Below, piece after piece: positions 33,910 through 45,177 of a DNA stretch of 64,000 nucleotides. The stretch's first letter is position 1, and the number at the start of each line of letters is the position of its first letter. A program made the translations under genes and the position numbers. Source of the stretch: Triticum aestivum (lineage: Eukaryota > Streptophyta > Magnoliopsida > Poales > Poaceae); NCBI RefSeq assembly GCF_018294505.1, contig NC_057813.1:111809307-111873306 (forward strand), given 5' to 3'. The notes under the pieces are model-generated. The model did not search any database. It saw nothing but the letters and a program-made list of their open reading frames with translations, and was not told where the DNA came from.

Positions 33910-36468
33910 CTACAAGAGATCAATGCTTGGTTTTAGGTACCCATTTAGTAATGGGTCCTTTGATGTTAGTAACTAGGGTCTTAGGAACCCAAATAGACCA
34001 TTCAATGTACTCATAAGGAGAACCAACAAATTTAGCATAAACATGCCCATCACTAGCACGACACAACACATAAGAAGGGTTAAAGTCGCTGACTTTGTTG
34101 GAAGAGGTGGCTTTGCCCTTTTTGACATCACCACTCTTCACATTGTTGTTCTTCTACTTAAGAGCACCCCCTCCCTCCTTCACAAAAGTTTGCTTAAGAG
34201 GGGGAGGTCGTTTGGTCTTGTCGTTCTTCTTCTGATTCTTGGACTTGGGTGTGAACCCAACTCCCTCCTTGGCCACAACTTACTTTTGATTGCTCGAAAG
34301 GTCGTTGAGGTTCTTCTCACCTTGTATGCATGTCACAAGGCCTCTCTCGAGTTGCTCCTTAAACTTGGCATTTTCCTCCACAAGATGCACATGATCACAA
34401 CACGGATTAGTAGCATTTTCGTTATCAATTAAGACCATATGAGGAAAGGTGGCTTTCTCCTTGGTTAGCTTCACTTGGAGTTGATCATGAGACTCCTTGA
34501 GGCTAGCATGACAACCCTTCAAAGCCTTGTGAGCCTTGTCAAGTAGATCAAACTCCTCTTTGAGTCTAGCAAGGTCAACCCCAAGTTTAGCCTTCTCGGA
34601 GTTTAACACACGAGAGACAACAAGAGCATGATCAAGATCTTTCTTTAATTTAGCATGGTCATCATTGTGTGACTCCTCAAAAGCCAAATGATGACCACAC
34701 TCTTCCTCAAGAGTGTTAGAGAGATCTGATATCTCATCGGCATAGTCACGACCATGACCTTCCATCTTAGAGATGGTTTCTTCATGAGCCTCGATCATGT
34801 CATTGGCTTCACCAAGTTGTTCCAAGAGAGCAACAAAGTGCTTCTTGGATTTGCCCTTGAGTTTGCTCATAAAGGACTCAAATTCATTCATCTCTTCATT
34901 AGACCCCTCATTTTCATCAATGCAATCCGTCAAGGAGGGATTAGTAATGATGGTGGTTTTGATGTTGGGGGTTACCTTGTTAGTGGCTTTAGCCATGAGG
35001 CACTTGGCGGGGATGTTCTCGTTGGGGGAATCAAAGAGAGACACCTGGGAGTTGTGGAAATGGCAACGGAGGCCATGGATATTGCTTCTCCATCTTCATC
35101 ATCATCTTCATCCTCATGGTATTCTTCTTGGACCACTAACCCTAGAGTAGGAGTCTTTTTGGTGAAGTTCTTCTTGTTTAGGAAGGACTTGGATTTGTCT
35201 TTTCGAATGAGCTTGCCACCATTGTCTTCCCGCTTCTCGTAAGGACAATCCACAATAAAGTGACTCACATTGCCACAATCGTAACAAGTTCTCACTCGTT
35301 GCTTGCCCTTGAACCCACTATAATTGGTCTTGTTGAAATTGGGCCTTGTGTTCTTCTTGCTCCAAAATTGCCTTGAAGCAAGGGCCATGTGCTCATGGTA
35401 ATCATATTTTGTATCCTCGGGATTGCCCTCCTCATCTTCCTGTTCTTCCACAATGACCTTGGCCTTCAATGCAAGATTGGACTTCTTCGTTCTTTGAGAA
35501 AGGAGCACCACATTGTCGGCGGTCTTGTCCAAGATGCTCATTGCGACGAACTCATCCAACACTTCACTTGAGGTCATGGAGTGGAAGTCCGGTCTTTAAC
35601 GGATGATGGACGACATGGCCTTGTTGTAGGGCATCATGGCCCTGAGGAACTTGCGCTTGATGCAATTATCATCCGTGTCCTTGCTCCCATGATCTCGGAG
35701 TGAGACTGCGAGTTTGGTTACTCTCCGAAAGAGCTCACGAGGTTCTTCATCTTCTTTCATTGCGAACTCATCGGCTTCGTCTTGCACCACTTCATAGTTG
35801 GAGCATTGAATGCTTGCGCTTCCCCGATAGAGAGACACAACGCAATGCCATGCGTCTTTGGCCATGGCGTAGGGTCGAAGATGAGGGAGATCTTTGGGGA
35901 GAATAGCATCTTGGATGATGAAGAGAGCATTCTCATTGAATTGATTATCCACAGGTTCTCTAGGGGTGAAGTTTCTTCGGACATGTGGATAGAAGCCTTC
36001 TACAATGATTCTCCACAAGTTAGTATTCACATGATTTAAATGACGCTTGAAGCGATACACCCAAGAATCAAAATCCTCATTTTTCACAATCTTAGGAGGA
36101 GGACCGGCATGATATAAATGAGTAGAGGGAATCGGTCCTCCGTAAGTTGGAGGTTCCACATGGGCATAGATGTCGGTGCCATTTCTACCACTAGTAGAAG
36201 GACCCTTTTCACTATTAGCTTCCCCCTTGTCGGAGTTAGCATCCGTCACCTTGTTGGTGGGATCACCCACTTTCATCGGTGATGTAGATAGTTTAAGTCC
36301 TTCTAAGAATTTAGTAAGCATGCTTTCAACCTTGGTCGTCATGGAGGTTTTCAATGCGTCCAAAGCCACATTGAATTCCTCACGAGAGACCGCGGTTCCC
36401 CCATCGGCCGTAGACGAGGTAGGATTCACACCAGAGTGCTCCTCCACACCGTCTGTCGTGTCAACCAT
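33910..36468 (-). pseudogene. E2 gag polyprotein
   Basis: It starts MVDTTDGVEEHSG at 36468, 52 bp inside the 5' LTR. The gag core (FDSWVYRFKRHL, YRGSASIQCSNYE, RRVTKLAVSLRDHG) is followed by a TAA at 35596-35598 in place of a Gln codon. The frame continues to a CCHC knuckle CYDCGNVSHFIVDC near 35250. A frameshift near 35045 leads into a long coiled-coil region (35044-34280: LGEANDMIEAHEETISK and similar heptads). Further stops occur near 34278 and 34157, and the frame shifts again before 33910. A large gag with a coiled coil after the zinc knuckle is typical of Sireviruses. Confidence 0.85.
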
Positions 36469-36504
36469 ACTCTTCGGATGGCAAAGTCCTTAATAAAGAG
36501 ACGA

Positions 36505-36518
36505 GGCTCTGATACCAA
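36505..36518 (-). other. E2 primer-binding site (initiator tRNA-Met)
   Basis: On the minus strand TGGTATCAGAGC follows the LTR end by two bases. It is complementary to the 3' end of initiator tRNA-Met, the usual Copia primer. Confidence 0.9.
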
Positions 36519-37222
36519 TTGAAAGGATCGATATAGTTGACTAGAGAGGGGGGGGGGGTGAATAGGCAACTAACACTTTTTATACTTTTCTTTACCAAAT
36601 TAAACTTTGCATCAAAGTAGGTTGTCTAGATATGCAACTAGGTGAGCAAGCAAGGGATACAACACAAATAAGCTTGCACAAGTAAAGACACGAGGTAACC
36701 AAGAGTGGAGCCGGTGGAGACGAGGATGTGTTACCGAAGTTCCTTCCTTTTTAAGGGGAAGTACGTCTCCGTTAGAGCGGTGTGGAGGCACAATGCTCCC
36801 CAAGAAGCCACTAGGGCCACCGTAATCTCCTCACGCCCTCACACAATGCAAGATGCCATGATTACACTATTGGTTCCCTTGAAGGCGGCGACCGAACCTT
36901 TACAAACAAGGTTGGGGCAATCTCCACAACTTAATTGGAGGCTCCCAACGACACCACGAGGCTTCACCACAATGGACTATGGCTCCGCGGTGACCTCAAC
37001 CGTCTAGGGTGCTCAAACACCCAAGAGTAACAAGATCCGCTAGGGATTAGTGGGGGGAATCAAATTTCTCTTGGTGGAAATGTAGATCTGGGCCTTCTCA
37101 ACCACTCCTGAGCAAATCAACAAGTTTGATTGGCTAGGGAGAGAGATCGGGCGAAAATGGAGCTTGGAGGAACAATGGAGCTTTTGGGGGAAGAGGTAGG
37201 TCAACTTTGGGGAAGAAGACCC

Positions 37223-37231
37223 CCTTATATA
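37223..37231 (-). promoter_or_regulatory. TATA box in the E2 5' LTR
   Basis: The minus strand reads CACTATATAAGGGGG. It is duplicated at 9997-10005 in the other LTR. It lies about 50 bp downstream of the palindrome cluster in element orientation. Confidence 0.6.
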
Positions 37232-37278
37232 GTGGGGGGAACAAACCAACCGTTACGCCCCAAAGCTGCCCCGCAGAG

Positions 37279-37665
37279 AGCGGTACTACCGCTGGGAAGG
37301 GCAGTACTACCGCTGAAACAAGCGGTACTACTGTTCCACCTCGCAGTACTACCGCGCAAGAGGGGAGCGAAGAGCGAAGGGAGAACCTGGACCCAAAGCA
37401 GTACTACCGCGGTGGTAGGGGCGGTACTACCGCTTAGGAGCGGTACTACCGCCTCCATAGCCGCAACTAGTACCGCAAAACTTGACACAAAAAACAAGCC
37501 CTCGAGTCGAGGCGGTAGGGGCACGGGGCCGCAGCGGTACTACGGCTGAGGGCCCCAAGCGGTACCACCGCTGAGGAGCGGTGCTACCACTGAGGAGCGG
37601 TACTGTCGCTTGATGCACTTGAGCGGTACTACCGCTGTGGCCCGCGGTACTACCGCTGGGACCAA
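37279..37665. repeat. Cluster of GCGGTA-N-TACCGC palindromes in E2 U3
   Basis: At least ten exact or one-mismatch copies of the 13-mer GCGGTACTACCGC (a palindrome about its central base) occur in under 400 bp. The other LTR has a matching cluster at 10050-10395. The spacing is irregular, so this is not a simple tandem satellite. Confidence 0.85.
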
Positions 37666-38012
37666 GCGAAGCTCCAAAGAAGGGGAAGGAGCACTCCATT
37701 GAAGCGGAAAAGATTAGAGGGTGTGACAAAGATGTGTACGTGTTGATTCCACCCTAGCCTTACTAAAGCGGACCCCCTCTTGATAGTACGATGACTCCTA
37801 CGAAACTAGTCCACCAACATAGAAACAAAAGAGCTGCACCGTCTTGAATAACGCTCCGAGGGGAGGGAATTGTCTCGTGCCAAAGGATGAATCTCTGAAA
37901 ACTCAATGCACATGATTAGTCTGCAAAAGCATTGTCATCAATCACCAAAACTCCTTAGGGATAAATATGTCCTTACAGTTTTCAATGCTCTTTGTTCCCC
38001 CGTGTTGACTAG

Positions 38013-38815
38013 TCGGCTTTTGCGGTAGCGCTTCGCGGGACAAGGCGCACCGATTGCTGACAACGAGTGGATGCCAGACCGTGAGGATAGAGACATCGAC
38101 GATCTTGAGATGTGGACGGCCGCCATGGAGGAAGGCGGCGAGGAGGAGGTCACCGGAAGAGGCGGCGGAGGAGCAGGCGGCCCCGAAGTAGGCGGCTCGA
38201 CGGGAGGCGGTGGAGGAGGAATCAGAGACGTCCGGTCTTGGCCGGACGATGACGAAGATGATGAGGAGCAGCGTCCACCTAGGGGAGGCGTGGGAACAGG
38301 AGCCGGACCTTCTACTCCGCGGCCGGTTGCTGCACCCGGAGGGCAGAAGCGTCGCCTGGCAGGGAGGTACGGCAGCAACCCGGCCAAGAAGGCCAAGCAG
38401 GTGGATGCCACCAGGCGGAACGAGGCCCAGAAGGTGGCCGCGGCCCGGAAGGGGCCCAAGCCCATGTTGTTCATGTCCGGGTAAGCGTGTTTGTCGCCCT
38501 AACTTAATGTTTTTCTTCTTTCTTGGTTAGCTTTCTTATCTTTGCTCTCTTGCTGAGTAGGACAGCCTTCACCACCATGCGGGCTTCATCCGCCTCGCTG
38601 ATGGACCCAGTGGACGGCTCCACGGATGCTCGGTGTCCGGATCTGGCTGCTGCCCTTCAGGAGGCGCAGGAGTGGAACACGCGGGAGGCGCGCGAGGAGC
38701 AGGAGGCCACAGAGAAGGCGCGGGCCAAAGCCGAGGCGGAGGAGGTGGCGCAGGCGGAGGCCTGGGTCACGGCTGAGGCGGAGGCGGCGACGAAGGCGCA
38801 GGCCGAAGCAGTGAC
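38013..38815 (+). pseudogene. E1: downstream exons of the split Transposase_28-type gene
   Basis: One exon (about 38013-38480) encodes an acidic start (MPDREDRDIDDLEMW), a glycine-rich stretch and a basic nuclear-localisation-like segment (RRLAGRYGSNPAKKAKQ). It ends in a clear GTAAGC donor at 38481. The next exon probably starts after TGAGTAG at 38561 and encodes Ala/Glu-rich coiled coil (REAREEQEATEKARAKAEAEE) until the E5 LTR cuts it at 38816. This acidic-linker then coiled-coil order matches the later exons of the E4 antisense gene. That is why I join it to 8350-9236 across E2. Confidence 0.62.
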
Positions 38816-39567
38816 TGACACGTCCTTTTTGCATCATGTTTCCTACTGTTATTTATGTTGTCTTATTGTATAATGATGCTTTTTGGATTAATTCTAATGT
38901 TTTTTCTCTCATAATATGCAAGGTATGCACAAAGGGGGATAATTCTGGCAGCTGGAAATCTGGACCGGAAAAAGTTACGTCAAGCTATCTATTCTGCACA
39001 ACTCCAAATGAATTGAAATTTCCCGAGGATTTTTTATGGAATATTTAAGAATTATTGGAGCAAATAAGTACCAGAGGGGGCAGCCAGGTGGGCACAACCC
39101 ACCTGGGCACGCCAGGAGGCCCAGACGCGCCCTGGTGGGTGCTGCCCTCCTCGGCCCACCTCTGGTGCCCCTCTTCTGGTATATAAATCATTTTGACCTA
39201 GAAAAAATCAGGAGAGGACTTTCGGGACGAAGCGCCACCGCCTCGAGGCAGAACTTGGGCAGGAGCACTTTTGCCCTCCAGCGGAGCGATTCCGCCGGGG
39301 GAACTTCCTCCCGGAGGGGGAAATCATCGTCATCATCATCACCAACAACTCTCCCATCTTGGGGAGGGCTATCTTCATCAACATCTTCAACAGCACCAAC
39401 TCCTCTCAAACCCTAGTTCATCTCTTGTGTTCAATCTTTGTATCGGAACTATAGATTGGTGCTTGTGGGTGACTAGTAGTGTTGATTACATCTTGTAGAG
39501 TATTACTATATGGTTTATTTGGTGGAAGATTATATGTTCAGACCCATTGTGCTATTTAATACCCCTT
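38816..39567 (+). repeat. E5 5' LTR, left piece
   Basis: It starts TGACACGTCCTTTTTGCATC and carries a TATA motif TATATAAA at 39180-39187. It is interrupted after ATACCCCTTTG by E6. The continuation at about 53986 fits an LTR of roughly 1.5 kb. Confidence 0.82.
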
Positions 39568-41868
39568 TGTTGGGGATATGACTATTGAGTATAAACCGCC
39601 CAGGAGGGGCCGAATTATACTCACAAGGACTCACCTGTATAGAAGCCCATGAAGATGAAGACTCTGGCGCTTTACCACACAAGCTTAGAGGTCTAGAGCC
39701 TAATGGCGGATTAGGGCCCATGTAGGTAAACTGCCTTGAGATGCGTAACTTGTGTTTTAAGTTAGGGAAAGGAAGAAACCAAGCCGGACACTTGTATAAG
39801 TCGGCCTCGGGATTCTGTAGACCGGCCGGGCGTCAACCTATGTATATAAAGGGACGAACCGACGGCGGTTCAGGGACAAGAAACAACAACTCAAGAACTA
39901 GGCAAAGCGTATTTGCTCCCTGGTGATCGAGACCCCATAAAAACACCACAACTGGATTGTAGGCTTTTACCTGTTGGAAATATGCCCTAGAGGCAATAAT
40001 AAATTAGTTATTATTATTATATTTCCTTGTTCATGATAATCGTTTATTATCCATCCTATAATTGTATTGATAGGAAACTCAGATACATGTGTGGGTACAT
40101 AGACAACACCATGTCCCTAGTAAGCCTCTAATTGACTAGCTCGTTGATCAATAGATGGTTACGGTTTCCTGACCATGGACATTGGATGTCGTTGATAACG
40201 GGATCACATCATTAGGAGAATGATGTGATGGACAAGACCCAATCCTAAGCCTAGCACAAAGATCGTAGTTCGTATGCTAAAGCTTTTCTAATGTCAAGTA
40301 TCATTTCCTTAGACCATGAGATTGTGCAACTCCCGGATACCGTAGGAATGCTTTGGGTGTACCAAACGTCACAACGTAACTGGGTGGCTATAAAGGTGCA
40401 CTACAGGTATCTCCGAAAGTGTCTGTCGGGTTGGCACAAATCGAGACTGGGATTTGTCACTCCGTGTAAACGGAGAGGTATCTCTGGGCCCACTCGGTAG
40501 GACATCATCATATTGTGCACAATGTGACCAAGAGGTTGATCACATGATGATGTGTTACGGAACGAGTAAAGAGACTTGCCGGTAACGAGATTGAACAAGG
40601 TATCGGGATACCGACGATCGAATCTCGGGCAAGTACAATACTGCTAGACAAAGGGAATTGTATACGAGATCGATTGAGTCCTTGACATCGTGGTTCATCC
40701 GATGAGATCATCGTGGAACATGTGGGAGCCAACATGGGTATCCAGATCCCGCTGTTGGTTATTGACCGGAGAACGTCTCGGTCATGTCTGCATGATTCCC
40801 GAACCCGTAGGGTCTACACACTTAAGGTTCAATGATGCTAGGGTTATAAAGGAAGTTTGTATGTGGTTACCGAATGTTGTACGGAGTCCCAGATGAGATC
40901 CTGGACGTCATGAGGAGTTCCGAAATGGTCCGGAGGTAAAGATTTATATATGGGAAGTCCTGTTTTGGTCACCAGAAAAGTTTCGGGTTTTATCGGTAAC
41001 GTACCGGGACCACCGGGAGGGTCCCGGGGGTCCACCAAGTGGGGCCACCGGCCCCGGAGGGCTGCATGGGGCAAGTGTGGGAGGGGACCAGCCCCTGGTG
41101 GGCTGGTGCACCCCCCACAAGGGCCCAAGGCGCCTAGGGTTGGGGGAGGGGGCGCACCCACCTAAGTTGGGGGGCAAGTTTCCCCTCTCCCCCCCTTGGC
41201 CGCCACCCTAGATGGGATTGGGGGCAGCCGCACCCCTTGGGGTGGAAACCCTAGAGGGGGCACACCCCCTCCCTCTCCCCTATATATAGTTGAGGTCTTA
41301 AGGGCTGCCAACACATGAGTTTGACCTCTCCCTGGCGCAGCCCTACCTCTCTTCCTCCTCCTCTCCCGCGGTGCTTGGCGAAGCCCTGCAGGATTGCCAC
41401 GCTCCTCCATCACCACCACGCCGTTGTGCTGCTGCTGGACGGAGTCTTCCTCAACCTCTCCCTCTCTCCTTGCTGGATCAAGGCATGGGAGACGTCACCG
41501 GGCTGTAAGTGTGTTGAACGCGGAGGTGCCGTCCGTTCGGCACTAGGATCTCCGGTGATTTGGATCACGACGAGTACGACTCCTTCAACCCCATTCTCTT
41601 GAATGCTTCCGCTTAGCGATCTACAAGGGTATGTAGATGCACTCTCCTTCCCCTCCTTGCTGGTTTCTCCATAGATAGATCTTGGTGACACGTAGGAAAA
41701 TTTTGAATTTCTGCTACGTTCCCCAACATTACCTTCACCGCAAGGGGCCGAACCAGTATAAACTCCCCGTGTTCTTTGTCTGGTTTAACCCCTCTAAGCT
41801 AACCTAGTCGCGATGGCTCCACGACTAAGTCCTCACACTAGGACATCTGACGTGATAAGTCCACGACA
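39568..41868 (+). repeat. E6 5' LTR, split by the E7 solo LTR
   Basis: The two pieces are 39568-39971 and 41734-41868. A TATA motif TATATAAA is at 39843-39850. The right boundary (TCCACGACA) is set by the adjoining primer site, since no second LTR is available to confirm it. Confidence 0.75.
39972..41728 (+). repeat. E7: Angela/WIS-type Copia solo LTR (1,757 bp)
   Basis: It begins TGTTGGAAATATGCCCTAG and ends TACGTTCCCCAACA, the recognisable ends of the Angela/BARE/WIS family. Perfect TTACC duplications flank it (39967-39971 and 41729-41733). There is no internal sequence and no second LTR, so unequal recombination between LTRs removed the rest. A TATATATA motif is at 41281-41288. Frames inside it are not genes. 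Confidence 0.95.
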
Positions 41869-43936
41869 GTTGGCACCCACCGTGGGGCTATCGCATGATG
41901 GTTTCAAGTTCTTGGAGGGCAAGTTTGAAGGACTCGAGGGATATGTAGTGGGCCAGATGACCAAGAGTCGTCGCAGCAAGCTCTACATCGACGATGCAGG
42001 CTGGGGCTCCAATGCCGGCTCAATCGAGTATGGGTACCAGGTCCCCTTTGGAGGAATTCATGTCTTCATCGGCAAGATCGGCGAACCGGGCCCTGAGCCG
42101 GACATCTGCACCGACCTCGTCGAGACGGCTCAGCGTGCGAGCCTTGCCCGGGTTCAGCCCGCCATGAAGCATGCATTCGTAGGATTCATCCATGGTACTG
42201 AATCTGAACCGGTATCCAATGGTGAGACGGCCGTCTATTCCGATGGCGAGTCATCCATCGGCGAGACCGAGTCTTTGTATCAAGTGCAGGATGGCCTGTT
42301 TGGGGGTTGTTCCGATGGCAACAGTATTCCAGACCCCTTTGAACCGCCAAACTGGGTTGCAATCTTCATGGCAGGCACACAACTCGCACCTCAATCTTCA
42401 ACAGTGGCGGCAATGATTTCTGGATCGGCAGTCGGGGCAGGAGGCCCTGCGCGCCCGCCGGCTCAAGTCTTGTTTGGTTTGTTGGATGCTTTAGCAACAT
42501 TGTTGACCACAGAGGTTAATCCGGATAATCGTGATGAGCATAATGCGGAGGTCAGGAAGTTGCGGGATCAGATAGCTCAAGCTAAGGAGGACATGGCTGC
42601 TGAGGAGACCAGGATGGCCGAGGAGCGGGCTGCTTTGAATGCTCAAGCTCAGCGAGTTCATGCAAAGTCTTATCGGCTTATGTTGGATTAGAACGCTTCA
42701 AACGAGGTGATGATGAGGAGGCACCAGTCTCGTCTGCCACCGGTTTACGAAGCAAGGAATCTCTTTAATACGCTAAGAGTGGGCACTAGTAACCCGCCCG
42801 TGGTGAACCGGGCTGAAGCACCCAGGACAGGAGCGCCGGATCAGCCGTGCATAATGGGCCTGCCTCAACAGAACCATGATCCGCCATAGTACGTGCCAAC
42901 ACCACTAGGGCACTTCCCTACCCCTTTGGATAATATGATTGCTGTGGCGTCGAGATTGGCCGTTATTCCAATGGAAGGTGATTGCCCCGCGGCGGTTGAG
43001 ACACAACGGGCTAGAGATTTACTCCAGATAGCAATAGTTCAGCAGCAGGCTTATTCGCATAGTTGGGACATGATTCACTCTAGTCCTCGCCCAAGCCGGA
43101 GTTATAGCAGGCATGTTGAAGAGCCAGCTGTGTCAAGTAGTGTACGGAACCATAACCCGCCACAGAGGCCTAACCCGACAGGGGGAAGGAATGAAGCACA
43201 TGACGTAGTGGACCAAGGACAAGCGCACCGAGGAGCCGGGTTAACTATGCAGGATGTGGAGCGACAACTTATGCCGGTTCATGCAACCACTACAATGGAG
43301 ATAGGAGTCGGTTTTACTACTTTGGGGGTGTCGTGTCTTACATCGGACATGCGCAATGTACGGTTGCCCAAGGACATCAAGGGCCCTCAGAAGGTGCCCA
43401 ATTACACTGCTGACTTGCACCCCGAGTCATGGGTTGAAAGTTATGAGATGGCGATGGAGATGTCGGATGTGGATGGAGCGGCATGTGCTAAGTACTTCAC
43501 CATGATGTTGGAAGGAACAGCCCGCACTTGGCTAAAGAGTTTACCACCTAATTCTATTAGGTCATGGGATGAGTTGAAAAGCTGGTTTATCAGCAAGTTC
43601 AAGGATACATGTAAGCAACCAATGTCAATTGTGGATCTTGTTGCTTGTGTTCAAGGAGAGAACGAATCGACCACCCATTGGGTGCGCCGGGTTTCTAAGA
43701 TCTTACATTCACCAGACCGCATCAATGCAGATTCAGCAATTATAACATTGGAGGGCAATTGCAAGTTTAAGCCTTTGAAGTTAAAATTGGGACAACTCAA
43801 GCGTCGCTGCAATGACATGGGAACACTCATGGGGGCTCTGGTCAAGTATGCTGACTCTAATAGTACCAAGGATCCCGAGTCTAACGAGGAAAAGCCGGGG
43901 CAGGGAAAGAAGAGCGGCAACACCAAGGGGCAGTAG
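41813..43936 (+). pseudogene. E6 gag
   Basis: One frame, opening at MAPRLSPHTR (41813, still in the LTR), runs to 42691. It continues through TAG stops at 42689, 42887 and 43934, in each case where Gln would fit. The N-terminal part has KFEGLEGYVVGQMTKSRRSK and later an Ala/Glu coiled coil (AKEDMAAEETRMAEERAAL). The retrotransposon gag core is at about 43420-43620 (SWVESYEMAMEMSDVDG, GTARTWLKSLPPNSIRSW). A CX3H...HX4C knuckle-like CPKHGTKE...HLWRHC appears near 44095-44150. Confidence 0.86.
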
Positions 43937-44400
43937 CCTAATCTGGCGGGCCACAGAAATAATGGTAAGCGTAAAGCGGACGGTTCAGATTTTGTGGCTA
44001 ACACCAATGTGCAGGGTAATGCTCAGCGTCGCAAGGGTAAACCGCCCCAACGGGGTGGAGGTATAAATCTGGAGTGCCTGTTGAACCAGCCTTGCCCAAA
44101 GCATGGGACGAAGGAGGTTCCAGCCACGCACCTATGGAGGCATTGTCTCATTATGTGAGAGTTCAAAAACTCTGATCTTTTCCGGTATGATCAGGTCCCT
44201 CTGGCGGTTCAGGTCCTGGATCTCACGGGTCGGGTTACAGCGGAGGCGGTTCAAGTTCAGGTTTCCAGAATAATCAGGGCAATCAGAATAACCAGGGTGG
44301 TTATAATCAACAGAATAATCAAGGAAATCAGCAATAGTCGGGTTATCAGAGTCATCCGAAGCAGTTGAATAGTGGATAGTATCATGTTTTCACCACTAGT

Positions 44401-45177
44401 TTGTGCAAACGCGATCAGAAGCTTCACAAAAGGGCAGTTAACAATGTTGAACCGGCAGTAGCTCGTCACTTGCGTTGGTCTGAGCAGCCCATTGTGTGGA
44501 GCAGAGAGGATCATCCGCCCCGGGTTGATAATCCGGGTCATCTGGCTTTGGTGGTGGCACCTCAGGTTGGGAGTTATAAGTTCACCAAGGTACTCATGGA
44601 TGGAGGGAGCAGTATCAACATTCTATACTACGAAACCTTCCGTCGCATGGGATTGACGGATAAGAATCTTAAACCATCAAACACTGTTTTTCACGGGGTG
44701 GTACCAGGTAAATCGGCATACCCAGTTGGTAAGATAGCTCTGGAAGTTGTGTTTGGAGATGACCGTGATTCCAGGTTAGAAACCTTAACTTTTGAAGTGG
44801 TGAAAATCCAGAGCCCATATCATGCCCTGTTTGGACGGCCGGCTTATGCAAGGTTCATGACGAGGCCCTGTTATGTTTATCTACAGCTCAAAATGCCGGG
44901 TCATAAGGGGAGCATTACGGTACATGGGAGTCGTAAGATCACTTTGGACTGCGAAGAGGGTGATGCGGCTTATGCTGAATCGGTTTGTGCAGCAGAAGAG
45001 TTGAAGTTCTACAAGGACAATGTTGATCCGACAGATATGACTCCTCTGAAGAAGCCCACCATAGAGCATGACCCGACCCTGAAGTTTAAACCGGCTGATG
45101 AGACTAAGCTGGTTGATTTTGTTCCTGTCGATTCATCCAAGCAGTTTAGTATCAGCACTAATCTGGATCCAAAATAG
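44401..45177 (+). pseudogene. E6 aspartic protease
   Basis: The motif KVLMDGGSSINILYYETFRR (44588-44647) is the retropepsin active site with the DGGSS variant common in Tat-like elements. SPYHALFGRPAYARF is the downstream conserved block. Upstream stops near 44338 and 44378 separate it from gag, and a TAG at 45175 separates it from reverse transcriptase. It would cleave the gag-pol polyprotein. Confidence 0.86.

Larger units (their letters stand above)
9265..37977 (-). mobile_element. E2: Sirevirus-like Copia LTR retrotransposon carrying nested E3 and E4
   Basis: Two related LTRs (9265-10712 and 36520-37977) enclose a minus-strand order of gag, integrase, reverse transcriptase and RNase H, which is Copia order. 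A primer-binding site complementary to initiator tRNA-Met abuts the right (5') LTR, and a polypurine tract abuts the left (3') LTR. Flanking pentamers are GTTTG and GTTTT, a probable degenerate target duplication. With E3 (15074-22734) and E4 (23216-32358) removed, E2 is about 11.9 kb. A gag with a CCHC knuckle and long coiled coil, ~1.45-kb LTRs, palindrome clusters, repeated PPT-like tracts and an extra ORF after RNase H all fit the Sirevirus (Maximus/SIRE) lineage. Every coding segment is damaged. Confidence 0.9.
36520..37977 (-). repeat. E2 5' LTR (1,458 bp)
   Basis: This LTR lies next to the primer-binding site, so it is the promoter LTR. It starts (element strand) at 37977 with TGTAAGG and ends at 36520 with CTTTCA. 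The TATA motif is at 37223-37231, and the palindrome cluster (37279-37665) is directly upstream of it in U3. Confidence 0.93.

Noticed and set aside
36705..37549. Open frames inside the E2 LTRs (also 9502-10328)
   Set aside because: They are open by chance in the LTR and encode only translations of the palindrome cluster; the transcribed strand is the other one.
40291..41602. Frames inside the Angela-type solo LTR
   Set aside because: LTR sequence with defined ends and target duplication; no protein family recognised.
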